From contig VBOA01000010.1 in the NCBI GenBank assembly GCA_005877695.1, positions 123,284 through 187,283 of the forward strand: DNA of 64,000 nucleotides. The letters are read 5' to 3'. Source of the stretch: Gammaproteobacteria bacterium (lineage in GTDB: Bacteria; Pseudomonadota; Gammaproteobacteria; Diplorickettsiales; Diplorickettsiaceae). A model generated the notes under the pieces. The model had not been told where the DNA came from and ran no database searches. It was given only the letters and a program-made list of their open reading frames with translations. A program made the translations under genes and the position numbers. This document shows, piece after piece, positions 10,597 to 19,240 of this stretch. Position 1 is the stretch's first letter, and the number at the start of each line of letters is the position of its first letter.

Positions 10597-10692
10597 GAAT
10601 AACTTTCCTTGTTAGCGAGTTGAAAAAAAGCATAGAGACTAGCTTCAATTTTTGTCTAGTGTAAGGTATATTGAATTTTATTAAAATAGCTT

Positions 10693-11565
10693 ATGGACAA
10701 AATGTTTAAACCTGCTGTATTAATTACAATTGTTCTTTACCAACCGGATCAGAGCAAGCTATTGAATCTAATTGATGTTTGTTCGCAATATGAAAAAAGC
10801 AAAATATTGTTATTTGATAATACTGAAGCTTCTCAAGTTTTTGAGTATGCTAGTACTAAGAGTATTATTATATTGAAAAGCCCCAAAAATGTCGGTGTAG
10901 GGGGTGCACATTATTTTGCCTGTCAAATGGCTGAAGAAAAAAATTTTGAATTTGTATTATTTCTTGATCAGGATAGTCAGTTGCCTGAAGATTTTATTAT
11001 GGATATGGTTTCAGGTTTTTATCGGTTAAAAAATTTACATCCTCGTTTGTGTGCGATTGGCCCCACTTGGGATGATCCTGAGTTCAAAAACTCCAAAACC
11101 AAGGCAATTAAAGATAAATTAAGAAATCTGTTAAAAGCACCCAATTTAAAACAGGTATTAATTAGCTCAGGAATGTTGATTTGGGTGCCTACTTTAAAAC
11201 ATATTGGTTATCCAAAAAAGGAATATTTTATCGATTTGGTTGATACCGAGTGGTGTTTACGCGCCTTATATAAAAATTATCAAATTGTTATGCTACCAGA
11301 TGTTTGTATGAAACACAGGATAGGTGAAATAAAAAAAATTAGTAAATTATTTGTTCAATATGAAAAACCTATTCGCTATTACTATTCATTACGGAATAGT
11401 TTTTTTCTATTTCATGAAAAAAATATTTTATTTTCTCATAAAGTTTTTATTCTCGCGGGTAACTTATTTAAGTTAAGAAAAATTATTTTTTCACCCAATC
11501 CTCTACAAAGTTTAGTTGCGGCATTTCGGGGTGTTATCGATGGATTTTGTATGAAAAAAGTATGA
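10693..11565 (+). CDS. RhlC-like rhamnosyltransferase (GT2), copy 1
   Basis: A GT2 glycosyltransferase of the RhlC/rhamnosyltransferase type. It has an N-terminal ITIVLYQPDQSKLL, NVGVGGAHYFACQMA, the metal-binding FLDQDSQLPEDF and the acceptor-side EYFIDLVDTEWCLRA. 290 aa. It is closely similar to the next gene (shared segments such as YPKKEYFIDLVD and FVLFLDQDS), so the two are a tandem duplication. Directly beside rfbA, rfbC, rfbD and rfbB, so dTDP-L-rhamnose is the likely donor. Confidence 0.88.
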   Translation: MDKMFKPAVLITIVLYQPDQSKLLNLIDVCSQYEKSKILLFDNTEASQVFEYASTKSIIILKSPKNVGVGGAHYFACQMAEEKNFEFVLFLDQDSQLPEDFIMDMVSGFYRLKNLHPRLCAIGPTWDDPEFKNSKTKAIKDKLRNLLKAPNLKQVLISSGMLIWVPTLKHIGYPKKEYFIDLVDTEWCLRALYKNYQIVMLPDVCMKHRIGEIKKISKLFVQYEKPIRYYYSLRNSFFLFHEKNILFSHKVFILAGNLFKLRKIIFSPNPLQSLVAAFRGVIDGFCMKKV

Positions 11566-11602
11566 CTGATTAATATTAATACTATCTCTAGAAAGGCATC
11601 AC

Positions 11603-12538
11603 ATGTTCAAACCCACTTTATTAATTAATATAGTACTTTACAACCCAGATAAAGATAAATTAATAGGATTACTTCGTATTTGTCTAGCTTATGAGTCGGT
11701 AAAAATTTTACTTTTTGATAATTCATCTTATGAACAGAGTCCAGAATCTATGCACTCTGAAAAAATTATTTTTTATAAAAGTAAAAAAAATGTAGGTGTG
11801 GCTGGTGCTCACTATTATGCTTGTAAATTGGCGGAAGCAAAAAATTTTGATTTTGTCCTTTTTCTCGATCAGGATAGTCTATTACCGGAAGATTTTATCA
11901 ATCTATTGGTTTTAGGTTTTTATCGTTTACAGAAATTATATCCTCGCTTATGTGCGGTCGGTCCTTTATGGAAAGATCCACGAATAATCGGTTGGTATCA
12001 GGAAAAGGAAGTAAAAAATAATCTTAAAAAAAGAATAAAAACTAAATTAAAGCGAATTTTAAGGGTAACCCAGTATAGAGAAAAAATGCATCAACTTTTA
12101 CAACTTGATAATATTTTAATTAGTTCAGGTATGATGGTTTGGGTACCTACTTTAAAGGATATTGGCTATCCTAAAAAAGAATATTTTATAGATTTAGTTG
12201 ATATTGAATGGTGTTTACGGGCATTATCAAAAAATTTTCAGATTGAACAAGTAAAAAACGTAAAAATGCAGCATACCATAGGTCAATTTAAATCTTCCAA
12301 AACAAGATTTCTACAATATCAATCTCCAATGCGATATTATTACTCTATTCGTAATAGTTTTTATCTTTTTAGGGAAAATAAATTTCCAATTTTGTTTCGT
12401 TTGTTTATTTTAATTAGAAATATTGTAGAAATGAAAAAAATTCCTTTTGTTCCGGAAACCAAAAAAAGTTTATTGGCTGCTGTCAGCGGTATTAGAGATG
12501 GAATATTTATGAAAAAAAAGTTAGCCGACTTTAAATAG
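11603..12538 (+). CDS. RhlC-like rhamnosyltransferase (GT2), copy 2
   Basis: Paralog of the preceding gene. It keeps NVGVAGAHYYACKLA, FLDQDSLLPEDF and YPKKEYFIDLVDIEWCLRA. At 311 aa it is longer, chiefly through a lysine/arginine-rich insert around residues 130-155 before the conserved ISSGMMVWVPTLKDIGYP. The preserved catalytic motifs and diverged remainder suggest that each copy adds rhamnose to a different acceptor or linkage position. rfbD starts 13 bases later. Confidence 0.88.
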   Translation: MFKPTLLINIVLYNPDKDKLIGLLRICLAYESVKILLFDNSSYEQSPESMHSEKIIFYKSKKNVGVAGAHYYACKLAEAKNFDFVLFLDQDSLLPEDFINLLVLGFYRLQKLYPRLCAVGPLWKDPRIIGWYQEKEVKNNLKKRIKTKLKRILRVTQYREKMHQLLQLDNILISSGMMVWVPTLKDIGYPKKEYFIDLVDIEWCLRALSKNFQIEQVKNVKMQHTIGQFKSSKTRFLQYQSPMRYYYSIRNSFYLFRENKFPILFRLFILIRNIVEMKKIPFVPETKKSLLAAVSGIRDGIFMKKKLADFK

Positions 12539-12551
12539 CGGAGTATATTGG

Positions 12552-13430
12552 ATGTTTTCTCTAAAAATATTATTAACGGGTGCAAATGGCCAATTAGGTT
12601 GTGAGATGGTTGAGTTGGCAAAAAATTTAAATTTACCCTTATATTCTTTTACGCGCTCGCAACTTAACATTACCGAGTTAGACCAGATTCAGCGTACTGT
12701 TGCGACCATTAAGCCTAATTATATTATTAATACCGCGGCATACACTGCCGTTGATAAAGCTGAAAAGGAAAGTGAGCTTGCTTTTTCAATAAATTGTGTT
12801 GGCGTTAAAAATTTGGCAAAAGTAGCTGAAGAGTTCGATATTCCTCTATTACATATTTCAACTGACTATGTGTTTGATGGTCAAAAAAAAACACCTTATA
12901 TTGAAGAAGATGAAGCCCAACCGTTATCGATTTATGGACAAAGTAAATTAAGCGGAGAAAACTTACTCAGAGAAAGTTGGTATAAGCATATTATTTTACG
13001 AGTCAGTTGGGTATTTGGAATTTTCGGCAATAATTTTGTGAAGACTATTATTCGTTTAGCAAAAGAACAAAAAGAATTAAAAATCATAGCGGACCAGAGA
13101 GGAGCGCCAACCTATACGGGTGATATTGCAATGACGCTGCTAAAGATAATTGCCTGTCTTGATAAGGGTCAAACGCAGTGGGGTACCTATCATTACACGG
13201 GGATGCCCACGTTGAGTTGGTATGAATTTGCAAAGAAAATAGTGGATGAATTGAAGCAGCATCAACACTTATTATTAAGAGAAATTATTCCGATTTTAAC
13301 ATTAGAATATCCCTGTATTGCGCGCAGGCCTTATAACTCGGAATTGGATTGCCAAAAAATTTTACAAACTTTTAATATTAGACCTACGCATTGGTTTTCT
13401 GGTTTAAAAAAAATGGTTTATAGTTTATGA
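12552..13430 (+). CDS. rfbD: dTDP-4-dehydrorhamnose reductase
   Basis: Last step of dTDP-L-rhamnose synthesis, an NAD(P)H-dependent reduction at C4. An SDR-fold protein of 292 aa with LTGANGQLG (cofactor binding, residues 7-15), NTAAYTAVDKAE, STDYVFDG and the catalytic YxxxK as YGQSKLSGE. It overlaps the rfbB start by four bases. Confidence 0.95.
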   Translation: MFSLKILLTGANGQLGCEMVELAKNLNLPLYSFTRSQLNITELDQIQRTVATIKPNYIINTAAYTAVDKAEKESELAFSINCVGVKNLAKVAEEFDIPLLHISTDYVFDGQKKTPYIEEDEAQPLSIYGQSKLSGENLLRESWYKHIILRVSWVFGIFGNNFVKTIIRLAKEQKELKIIADQRGAPTYTGDIAMTLLKIIACLDKGQTQWGTYHYTGMPTLSWYEFAKKIVDELKQHQHLLLREIIPILTLEYPCIARRPYNSELDCQKILQTFNIRPTHWFSGLKKMVYSL

Positions 13431-14431
13431 CATATCTACCCAAAAATATTTTAGTGACGGGCGGTGCAGGTTTTATTGCGAGTCATTTTGTGCATTATTA
13501 TCAAAAATATTATCCAGAAATATTTATTGTTAATCTTGATAAACTTACTTATGCAGGAATGTTAAATAAATTACAAAATTTATGTTGCCCAGAACAACAT
13601 CATTTTGTACAAGGCGATATATTGGATAGTGATTTAGTGTTGAAATTATTAAAGGACTTCAAGATAGATACGTTGGTTCATTTTGCCGCCGAAACCCATG
13701 TTGATCGCTCAATTAATACACCAGAAAAATTTATAAAGACTAATATCTTAGGTACTTTCACTTTATTAGAATCATGTCGAAAAATCTGGCTAGAAGAGCT
13801 TGGTTTAGGGAAAAATGATTGTCGATTTCATCATATCTCTACCGACGAAGTATATGGTAGTTTGAGAAAAGATGAACCTGCTTTTACTGAGCTGACACCC
13901 TACCGGCCAAATTCGCCTTATTCGGCGAGTAAAGCGTCTTCTGATTACTTGGTACGTGCTTATTATAATACTTATGAACTTCCGGTTAGTATAACCAATT
14001 GTTCCAATAACTATGGACCTTGGCAACATACTGAAAAATTTATTCCAACCATTATTGATTGTTGTTTACGACAAAAGCCTATTCCTATCTATGGTGATGG
14101 TTCCAATATTCGTGATTGGCTTTATGTAGAAGATCATTGTAGTGGAATCGATAGCGTGATTCGAAACGGCAGATTAGGAGAAAGTTATAATATTGGGGGG
14201 AATACAGAATTAAGCAATTTAGAAGTTATAAATTTCATCTTTGCTGGTTTAAGCAAAATTAGGTCGATTAATGTTAAATATAATGAGCTCATTTCATTTG
14301 TAAAAGATCGTCCCGGACATGATTGGCGTTATGCGGTCAATGCGGAAAAAATTAATAAAGAATTAGCTTGGCAACCTAAAGAAACATTTTCTTCCGGGAT
14401 TTTAAAAACGCTAATAGCTTATCAAGAGTGA
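13427..14431 (+). CDS. rfbB: dTDP-glucose 4,6-dehydratase
   Basis: Second step of dTDP-L-rhamnose synthesis: dTDP-glucose to dTDP-4-keto-6-deoxyglucose with tightly bound NAD. An extended SDR of 334 aa with VTGGAGFIASHF, FAAETHVDRSI, STDEVYGSL (catalytic Thr-Asp-Glu), YSASKASSD (YxxxK) and NCSNNYGPWQ. It completes the four-enzyme set in this window. Its 3' end overlaps the convergent methyltransferase gene by ten bases. Confidence 0.96.
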   Translation: MTYLPKNILVTGGAGFIASHFVHYYQKYYPEIFIVNLDKLTYAGMLNKLQNLCCPEQHHFVQGDILDSDLVLKLLKDFKIDTLVHFAAETHVDRSINTPEKFIKTNILGTFTLLESCRKIWLEELGLGKNDCRFHHISTDEVYGSLRKDEPAFTELTPYRPNSPYSASKASSDYLVRAYYNTYELPVSITNCSNNYGPWQHTEKFIPTIIDCCLRQKPIPIYGDGSNIRDWLYVEDHCSGIDSVIRNGRLGESYNIGGNTELSNLEVINFIFAGLSKIRSINVKYNELISFVKDRPGHDWRYAVNAEKINKELAWQPKETFSSGILKTLIAYQE

Positions 14432-15276
14432 TACCAACCTTCTTGTTTAGCTAAGTTAATCACAGGAACAACAGGATCCAGCTTACCCACCATGACTCTT
14501 TCGTAAAAGGTTTTTCGAGCTTTTGATAATTTACGTATAACAACAACACTATCATAAAAATAGATAGATCGCAGCCATTGAAATAGGTATCTATCGTCTG
14601 AAGAAAGATTTTCCTCGAAACGATGGTCCTTAATATGGTAAAAATTAAGTAAATCAGCAAATTTTTTAAAAAATTCAATCGCCGAGTCAGCACCTAAATA
14701 GGAACCGCCATGACTTTGCCAATAGGAAGTATGTAAATCTTCTATTAAAAAAACACCGCCCGGTTTTAATTTTGAAAAAAAAAGTTTAAACGTTTGAATA
14801 ATATCTGAGCAAATATGTGAGCCGTCATCAATGATAATATTAAATTCAATATTGTTAAAATATTGGTTAATAGCCTGTTCATCGGTAATATCAAAATTAT
14901 AGATATGTATGTTAGTCCCAAGATTCAGATTAAGCACCTTTGGGTCAATATCTACACCATAAAATGTTGCATTTTTTAAATATTTATTAAGAATTTGCAA
15001 ACTTCCACCATTTTGAACGCCAATTTCTAAAACTTTGGGTCTATTGGCTATAAAGTTACTGAAACATTCATCGTAAATATCAAAGTAGTTGACCCACTTA
15101 TCTGATACATTTTCTTTGTGTCGATAGAAAATAGTTTTGAAGCTGAATGCTTTTTCAGTATGGACTACGTACTTAGCGAATAGGCGATTTTTAAAAATTG
15201 AAAAAAATTTAATCAGTTTTTTTGAAAACTGAGTGGCATTATTTAAAATGTTTTTAAAATAGTTGATCATTTTCAT
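14422..15276 (-). CDS. Class I methyltransferase, CmcI/MycE-like
   Basis: A SAM-dependent methyltransferase resembling the cephalosporin-hydroxylase/macrocin O-methyltransferase group: VLEIGVQNGGSLQIL (SAM loop), YGVDIDP, and the hallmark IIDDGSHICSDIIQTF followed by LKPGGVFLIEDLHTSYW. Such enzymes commonly O-methylate sugars. The open frame extends to ATG 15324, but GGAAGA sits just before the ATGs at 15276 and 15270, so a start there is more likely. It is convergent with rfbB and divergent from the membrane protein gene at 15451. A sugar O-methylation role is inferred from context. Confidence 0.75.
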   Translation of the reverse strand: MKMINYFKNILNNATQFSKKLIKFFSIFKNRLFAKYVVHTEKAFSFKTIFYRHKENVSDKWVNYFDIYDECFSNFIANRPKVLEIGVQNGGSLQILNKYLKNATFYGVDIDPKVLNLNLGTNIHIYNFDITDEQAINQYFNNIEFNIIIDDGSHICSDIIQTFKLFFSKLKPGGVFLIEDLHTSYWQSHGGSYLGADSAIEFFKKFADLLNFYHIKDHRFEENLSSDDRYLFQWLRSIYFYDSVVVIRKLSKARKTFYERVMVGKLDPVVPVINLAKQEGWYHS

Positions 15277-15378
15277 TCTTCCAGTGAATACCAAGTTTAT
15301 AAAATCCATATTAAAAACGCTCATATTAGAAGATTGTATTTTTAAGTTGGGGGGAGGGTTAAAATAGCTAAGTTAAAA

Positions 15379-15398
15379 AGTTATTGTACTCAATAACT
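15379..15398. promoter_or_regulatory. Perfect 8-bp palindrome in a divergent promoter region
   Basis: AGTTATTG (15379-15386), a 4-base loop and CAATAACT (15391-15398) form a perfect inverted repeat. It lies between the leftward methyltransferase gene and the rightward membrane protein gene. On the minus strand it is followed by TTTTT, so it could be an attenuator-type hairpin, or an operator for a dimeric regulator. Confidence 0.4.
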
Positions 15399-15450
15399 AA
15401 GAATTGTAACATATGGCCAAAATAACTGAATATCAGGTTTAATTGGATTT

Positions 15451-17277
15451 ATGGCCCGCAAAATGGATTTTGATAAGTTGAAAGCAAAAACACTATTCCC
15501 TTCCAATCGATTAAGTAAAGCCGATTATATTTTAGGTGGAATTCTACTTTTATTCTGTTTTTTTGCTTTTTTTCAGCAGGATATATTTGCGACCGGGTGG
15601 ACCTCTTTAAATTATCTCTTTGGAAGCCCGCTAGAGTTTTATGAAAACTGTAAAAAAATTCAAGGCCAAGGTCTTTCTCCTGCAGCTAATTATCCTCCAG
15701 CCATATTTTTAATCTTTGCTGCATGGCTTTTCCCTTTTAAACTGCTAGGAGTCATAAAATCTCCGTTATTTTTTTCAAATTATTTAGTTTATTGGCTTAA
15801 GCTTTTAACTTCTTTAGTTTATCTTATGACAGGATTCGTTTTTTATCAGGTAACTCAACTCTTTCAAAAGGATCACGAATGGGGAAAATTTGCTACTTGG
15901 ATTTGGCTTACTTCTCCTCTGGCGATCTTTTCACAGTTTATTTTTTCCCAATATGATATTTTTTATGTTTTTCTTACGTTATTAGGCTTTTTATTTTTTT
16001 TAAAAAAGAAGCCCTATAGCGCTTCGATAATTTTTAGTTTAGCCGTTACATTTAAATATTTTCCGTTTTTTGTTTTTGTTCCTTTGCTGCTTTTTTTAGA
16101 GAAAAGAATAATTAAATTGCTGATATGTGGATTAATTTTTTTAATTCCGATGGTTTTAATTCAATTATTGTATATTCATTCGCACGCATATATTGAAGGG
16201 GTTTTGCAGTTTGGTGCCTTAGGTCGAGTTTTTTCTAGTGCTTTAGAGCTTGGCCCACAGAAAGTTTACTATATATTCATCCTATTTATTATATTAGCAG
16301 GTATCAGTTATTATTTAGATGTAACTAAAAATTACAAAAAAATAGCTGCTTATTTTTTTCTTTTTTCAAGTATTTATCCTTTTTTATTTATTTTATGGCA
16401 CCCACAATGGTTATTATTTATAACACCCGCTTTGGCTTTAACGACGGTGTTATCTCCAAAAAATAAAATATCTAAATTTTTACTCTTTGATCTGTTTGGG
16501 ATGATATTTTTTATTGCTTATGTGGTTTTAACCTTTCCAGATAATGTTGATTTGACGATGTTTCAGTCGAAATTATTACATATACCTCTAACCGTTCCAT
16601 TTTTTGAAAATATCGGTAATTTATTTAAAATCTTGGGTGGATTTAGCGTTAATATCTTTCTCTCCTTTTTTTGGGGATACTTGGTTTTACATTTAATACT
16701 TAAGTATAAGTATTTATTGTATGATTTTTCAGTTGAGTTAAGGTTTAATTCCTATGCTAAAGTTCGGCAACGGTTTTATATAGGGATACTCATTTTTATT
16801 ATTCCAGCGGCTATTACCCTCATAAAAAGTACTCTTAATTCGAATAATTATATTCTTAATCAATCTAGAGAGAAGGTATTTGGGGAACTAACGAGAAATA
16901 GAGTGTTTGAACAAAGTTTTAAAGCGATAGGTTCAAACCTTAAACAAGTTGATTTGTTTTTAGCAACCTTTGCAAGAAAGAATCACTCAATCATTCACCT
17001 TGAATTGCTCACAGAGGATCATAAACAACTCTATATAACAAAAAGATTAGCCATCTTAATACAAGATAACAATTGGGAAAGATTTAAATTTCCAGCAATT
17101 AAACTTAAAAAAGGCAATACTTATTTACTTCGATTAACTTCTCCTAATAGCGTTTCAGGTAATGCGATTACTTGGTGGGCTTCGGCGAAAAAAATTTACA
17201 AAAATGGTTTTGCTGTTGTGGATGGAAAACCACAGGATTTAGATTTTACATTTCGATTAAAATTTAAAAATATTTAA
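15451..17277 (+). CDS. Polytopic membrane glycosyltransferase-like protein (GT-C)
   Basis: A 608-aa membrane protein with about ten helices from residue 27 onward and a soluble C-terminal domain from about residue 440 that ends in a short beta-rich region. The segments NYPPAIFLIFAAW, SPLAIFSQFIFSQYDIFYVF and ILWHPQWLLFITP resemble GT87/PIG-M-like mannosyltransferases of the GT-C class, which use polyprenyl-phosphate sugars in the periplasm. With the GtrA protein (20456) and GtrB-like GT2 (22876) downstream it could form a Gtr-type three-component glycan decoration system. The start has only a weak ribosome binding site. Confidence 0.65.
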   Translation: MARKMDFDKLKAKTLFPSNRLSKADYILGGILLLFCFFAFFQQDIFATGWTSLNYLFGSPLEFYENCKKIQGQGLSPAANYPPAIFLIFAAWLFPFKLLGVIKSPLFFSNYLVYWLKLLTSLVYLMTGFVFYQVTQLFQKDHEWGKFATWIWLTSPLAIFSQFIFSQYDIFYVFLTLLGFLFFLKKKPYSASIIFSLAVTFKYFPFFVFVPLLLFLEKRIIKLLICGLIFLIPMVLIQLLYIHSHAYIEGVLQFGALGRVFSSALELGPQKVYYIFILFIILAGISYYLDVTKNYKKIAAYFFLFSSIYPFLFILWHPQWLLFITPALALTTVLSPKNKISKFLLFDLFGMIFFIAYVVLTFPDNVDLTMFQSKLLHIPLTVPFFENIGNLFKILGGFSVNIFLSFFWGYLVLHLILKYKYLLYDFSVELRFNSYAKVRQRFYIGILIFIIPAAITLIKSTLNSNNYILNQSREKVFGELTRNRVFEQSFKAIGSNLKQVDLFLATFARKNHSIIHLELLTEDHKQLYITKRLAILIQDNNWERFKFPAIKLKKGNTYLLRLTSPNSVSGNAITWWASAKKIYKNGFAVVDGKPQDLDFTFRLKFKNI

Positions 17278-17330
17278 AATATTATTAAATAGAGAGAAAA
17301 TATCAGATATCTGTTAAAGGGATTATTTTT

Positions 17331-18137
17331 ATGAAAGCAGTTATTTTAGCGGGTGGAGCAGGGACGCGTATCAGTGAGGAAACCAGTTTTCGTCCCAAGC
17401 CTATGATTGAAATAGGGGGTAAACCTATCATATGGCATATTATGAAAATATTTTCAGCCTACGGAATTTATGATTTTATTATCTGTTTAGGCTATAAAGG
17501 CTACCTCATTAAAGAATATTTTTCTAATTACTATTTACATACCTCTGATGTGACTTTTGATATGACTAAAAATCAGACTAAAATCCATCATAATAAAGCA
17601 GAGCCTTGGCGAATAACTTTAGTGGAAACCGGGGAACAGACGTTGACAGGAGGACGATTAAAGAGAATAGCGCCTTATTTAGATAATGAAGATTTCTGTT
17701 TTACCTATGGTGATGGCTTAGGTAATGTCAATCTAAGGGCATTGATCCAATTTCATAAAATGCAAAAAACCTTGGCTACTTTAACTGCGGTTCAAACGCT
17801 TGGGAGATTTGGAGCGCTTGATATTTCGAATAAAAAAGTAGTTGCTTTCAAAGAAAAGCCACAAGGAGATGGTGCTTGGATAAACGGAGGTTTTTTTGTG
17901 TTATCTCCTCGCGTATTAAACTACATAGACAACGACAATATATCATGGGAAAAGCAACCTCTGGAGACCTTAGCACAGCAAGGTGAGTTATCGGCTTTTT
18001 TTCATCATGATTTTTGGCACCCGATGGATACATTGCGCGATAAGAATACCTTAGAAGAGATCTGGGCATCGGGTAATGTACCCTGGAAGATTTGGGAAAA
18101 TGAGTCTCAAGTGATAGAAACTGCCATTTGCACTTAA
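17331..18137 (+). CDS. rfbF: Glucose-1-phosphate cytidylyltransferase
   Basis: Makes CDP-glucose, the entry to CDP-3,6-dideoxyhexoses. The 268-aa protein has AGGAGTRISEETSFRPKPMIEIGGKPIIWHIM-type signatures (AGGAGTRISEET; RPKPMIEIGGKPIIWH), FTYGDGLGNV (metal-binding Asp) and FHHDFWHPMDTLRDK near the C-terminus, all diagnostic for RfbF/DdhA. First gene of a ten-gene operon reaching 27592. The next gene starts 11 bases after the stop. Confidence 0.95.
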   Translation: MKAVILAGGAGTRISEETSFRPKPMIEIGGKPIIWHIMKIFSAYGIYDFIICLGYKGYLIKEYFSNYYLHTSDVTFDMTKNQTKIHHNKAEPWRITLVETGEQTLTGGRLKRIAPYLDNEDFCFTYGDGLGNVNLRALIQFHKMQKTLATLTAVQTLGRFGALDISNKKVVAFKEKPQGDGAWINGGFFVLSPRVLNYIDNDNISWEKQPLETLAQQGELSAFFHHDFWHPMDTLRDKNTLEEIWASGNVPWKIWENESQVIETAICT

Positions 18138-18148
18138 ATTGCCACATT

Positions 18149-19240
18149 ATGAAATTTTGGAAAGGAAAAACGGTATTATTAACGGGCCATACTGGATTTA
18201 AAGGGAGTTGGCTCTCTTTATGGCTACAATCTCTAGGTGTAAATCTGATAGGTTATTCATTAGCGCCAGTCGCTTTTCCAAATCTCTTTGAAATCACGCA
18301 GCTTCATCAGGGAATGATTAACATCATAAGCGATATAAGGAATTATGAAAGTTTGTATGCGGTAGTTCAAAAGTATCAACCCGAAATTATTATTCATATG
18401 GCGGCACAATCCTTAGTTCGAGAATCTTATCAAGCTCCGTTGGAAACTTATTCGACCAATATTATGGGAACGATAAATTTGTTAGAAGTAGCACGATGGA
18501 TAGATTCCGTAAAAGTTGTTGTTAATGTAACCAGTGATAAATGCTATGAAAATACCGGATTAAATAACAAGTTTTGTGAGAAAGATAGACTAGGCGGTTA
18601 TGATCCTTACAGCAATAGTAAGGCCTGCTCGGAATTAATTACTCAAACTTATCGGGATGTTTTTTTTAAAGAACGAGAAGTAGGCGTTGCTTCCGCAAGA
18701 GCTGGGAATGTTATAGGCGGTGGAGATTGGGCTAAGGATCGCTTAGTCCCTGATGTGTTGACTGCTTGCATTAAACAAGAAAATATTCTATTACGTTATC
18801 CGGATGCTGTGCGTCCTTGGCAGCATGTTTTACAGCCTTTGTATGGTTATTTAAACTTAGCGGAACGTTTATATTTTTCACCACAAGACTATTCGGAAAG
18901 TTGGAATTTTGGACCCGATAGTGAAGATATAAAGTCTGTCAGTTGGGTTACCGATTATCTCATTAAAATAAGTAATAGTTCAATTAAATGGATTAAGGAT
19001 AAAAATAAGCATCTGCATGAAGCAAGTACCTTACAATTAGATTGCTCAAAAGCAAAAGAACGTTTGGATTGGGTTTCAATATGGAACCTAGAAACTGGGC
19101 TTCAAAAAACGTCTGAGTGGTTTTATGCTTATCAAGAGGGATTGCCTATGTTGGATAAAACCATAAGCCAAATTAATCAATTTGCAAGTGAATGCGGTCC
19201 AATACAAAAAGAAATCTGTAAGGAAATATTGAATGACTAA
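18149..19240 (+). CDS. rfbG: CDP-glucose 4,6-dehydratase
   Basis: Converts CDP-glucose to CDP-4-keto-6-deoxyglucose. An extended SDR with VLLTGHTGFKGSWLSLWL (cofactor loop plus a family-specific stretch), IHMAAQSLVRESYQ, VNVTSDKCYEN and YDPYSNSKACSE (YxxxK). ATG 18149 (MKFWKGK) is chosen over the TTG at 18128, which would overlap rfbF and add seven residues not found in the family; the resulting length, 363 aa, is normal. The stop overlaps the next start by eight bases. Confidence 0.95.
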   Translation: MKFWKGKTVLLTGHTGFKGSWLSLWLQSLGVNLIGYSLAPVAFPNLFEITQLHQGMINIISDIRNYESLYAVVQKYQPEIIIHMAAQSLVRESYQAPLETYSTNIMGTINLLEVARWIDSVKVVVNVTSDKCYENTGLNNKFCEKDRLGGYDPYSNSKACSELITQTYRDVFFKEREVGVASARAGNVIGGGDWAKDRLVPDVLTACIKQENILLRYPDAVRPWQHVLQPLYGYLNLAERLYFSPQDYSESWNFGPDSEDIKSVSWVTDYLIKISNSSIKWIKDKNKHLHEASTLQLDCSKAKERLDWVSIWNLETGLQKTSEWFYAYQEGLPMLDKTISQINQFASECGPIQKEICKEILND

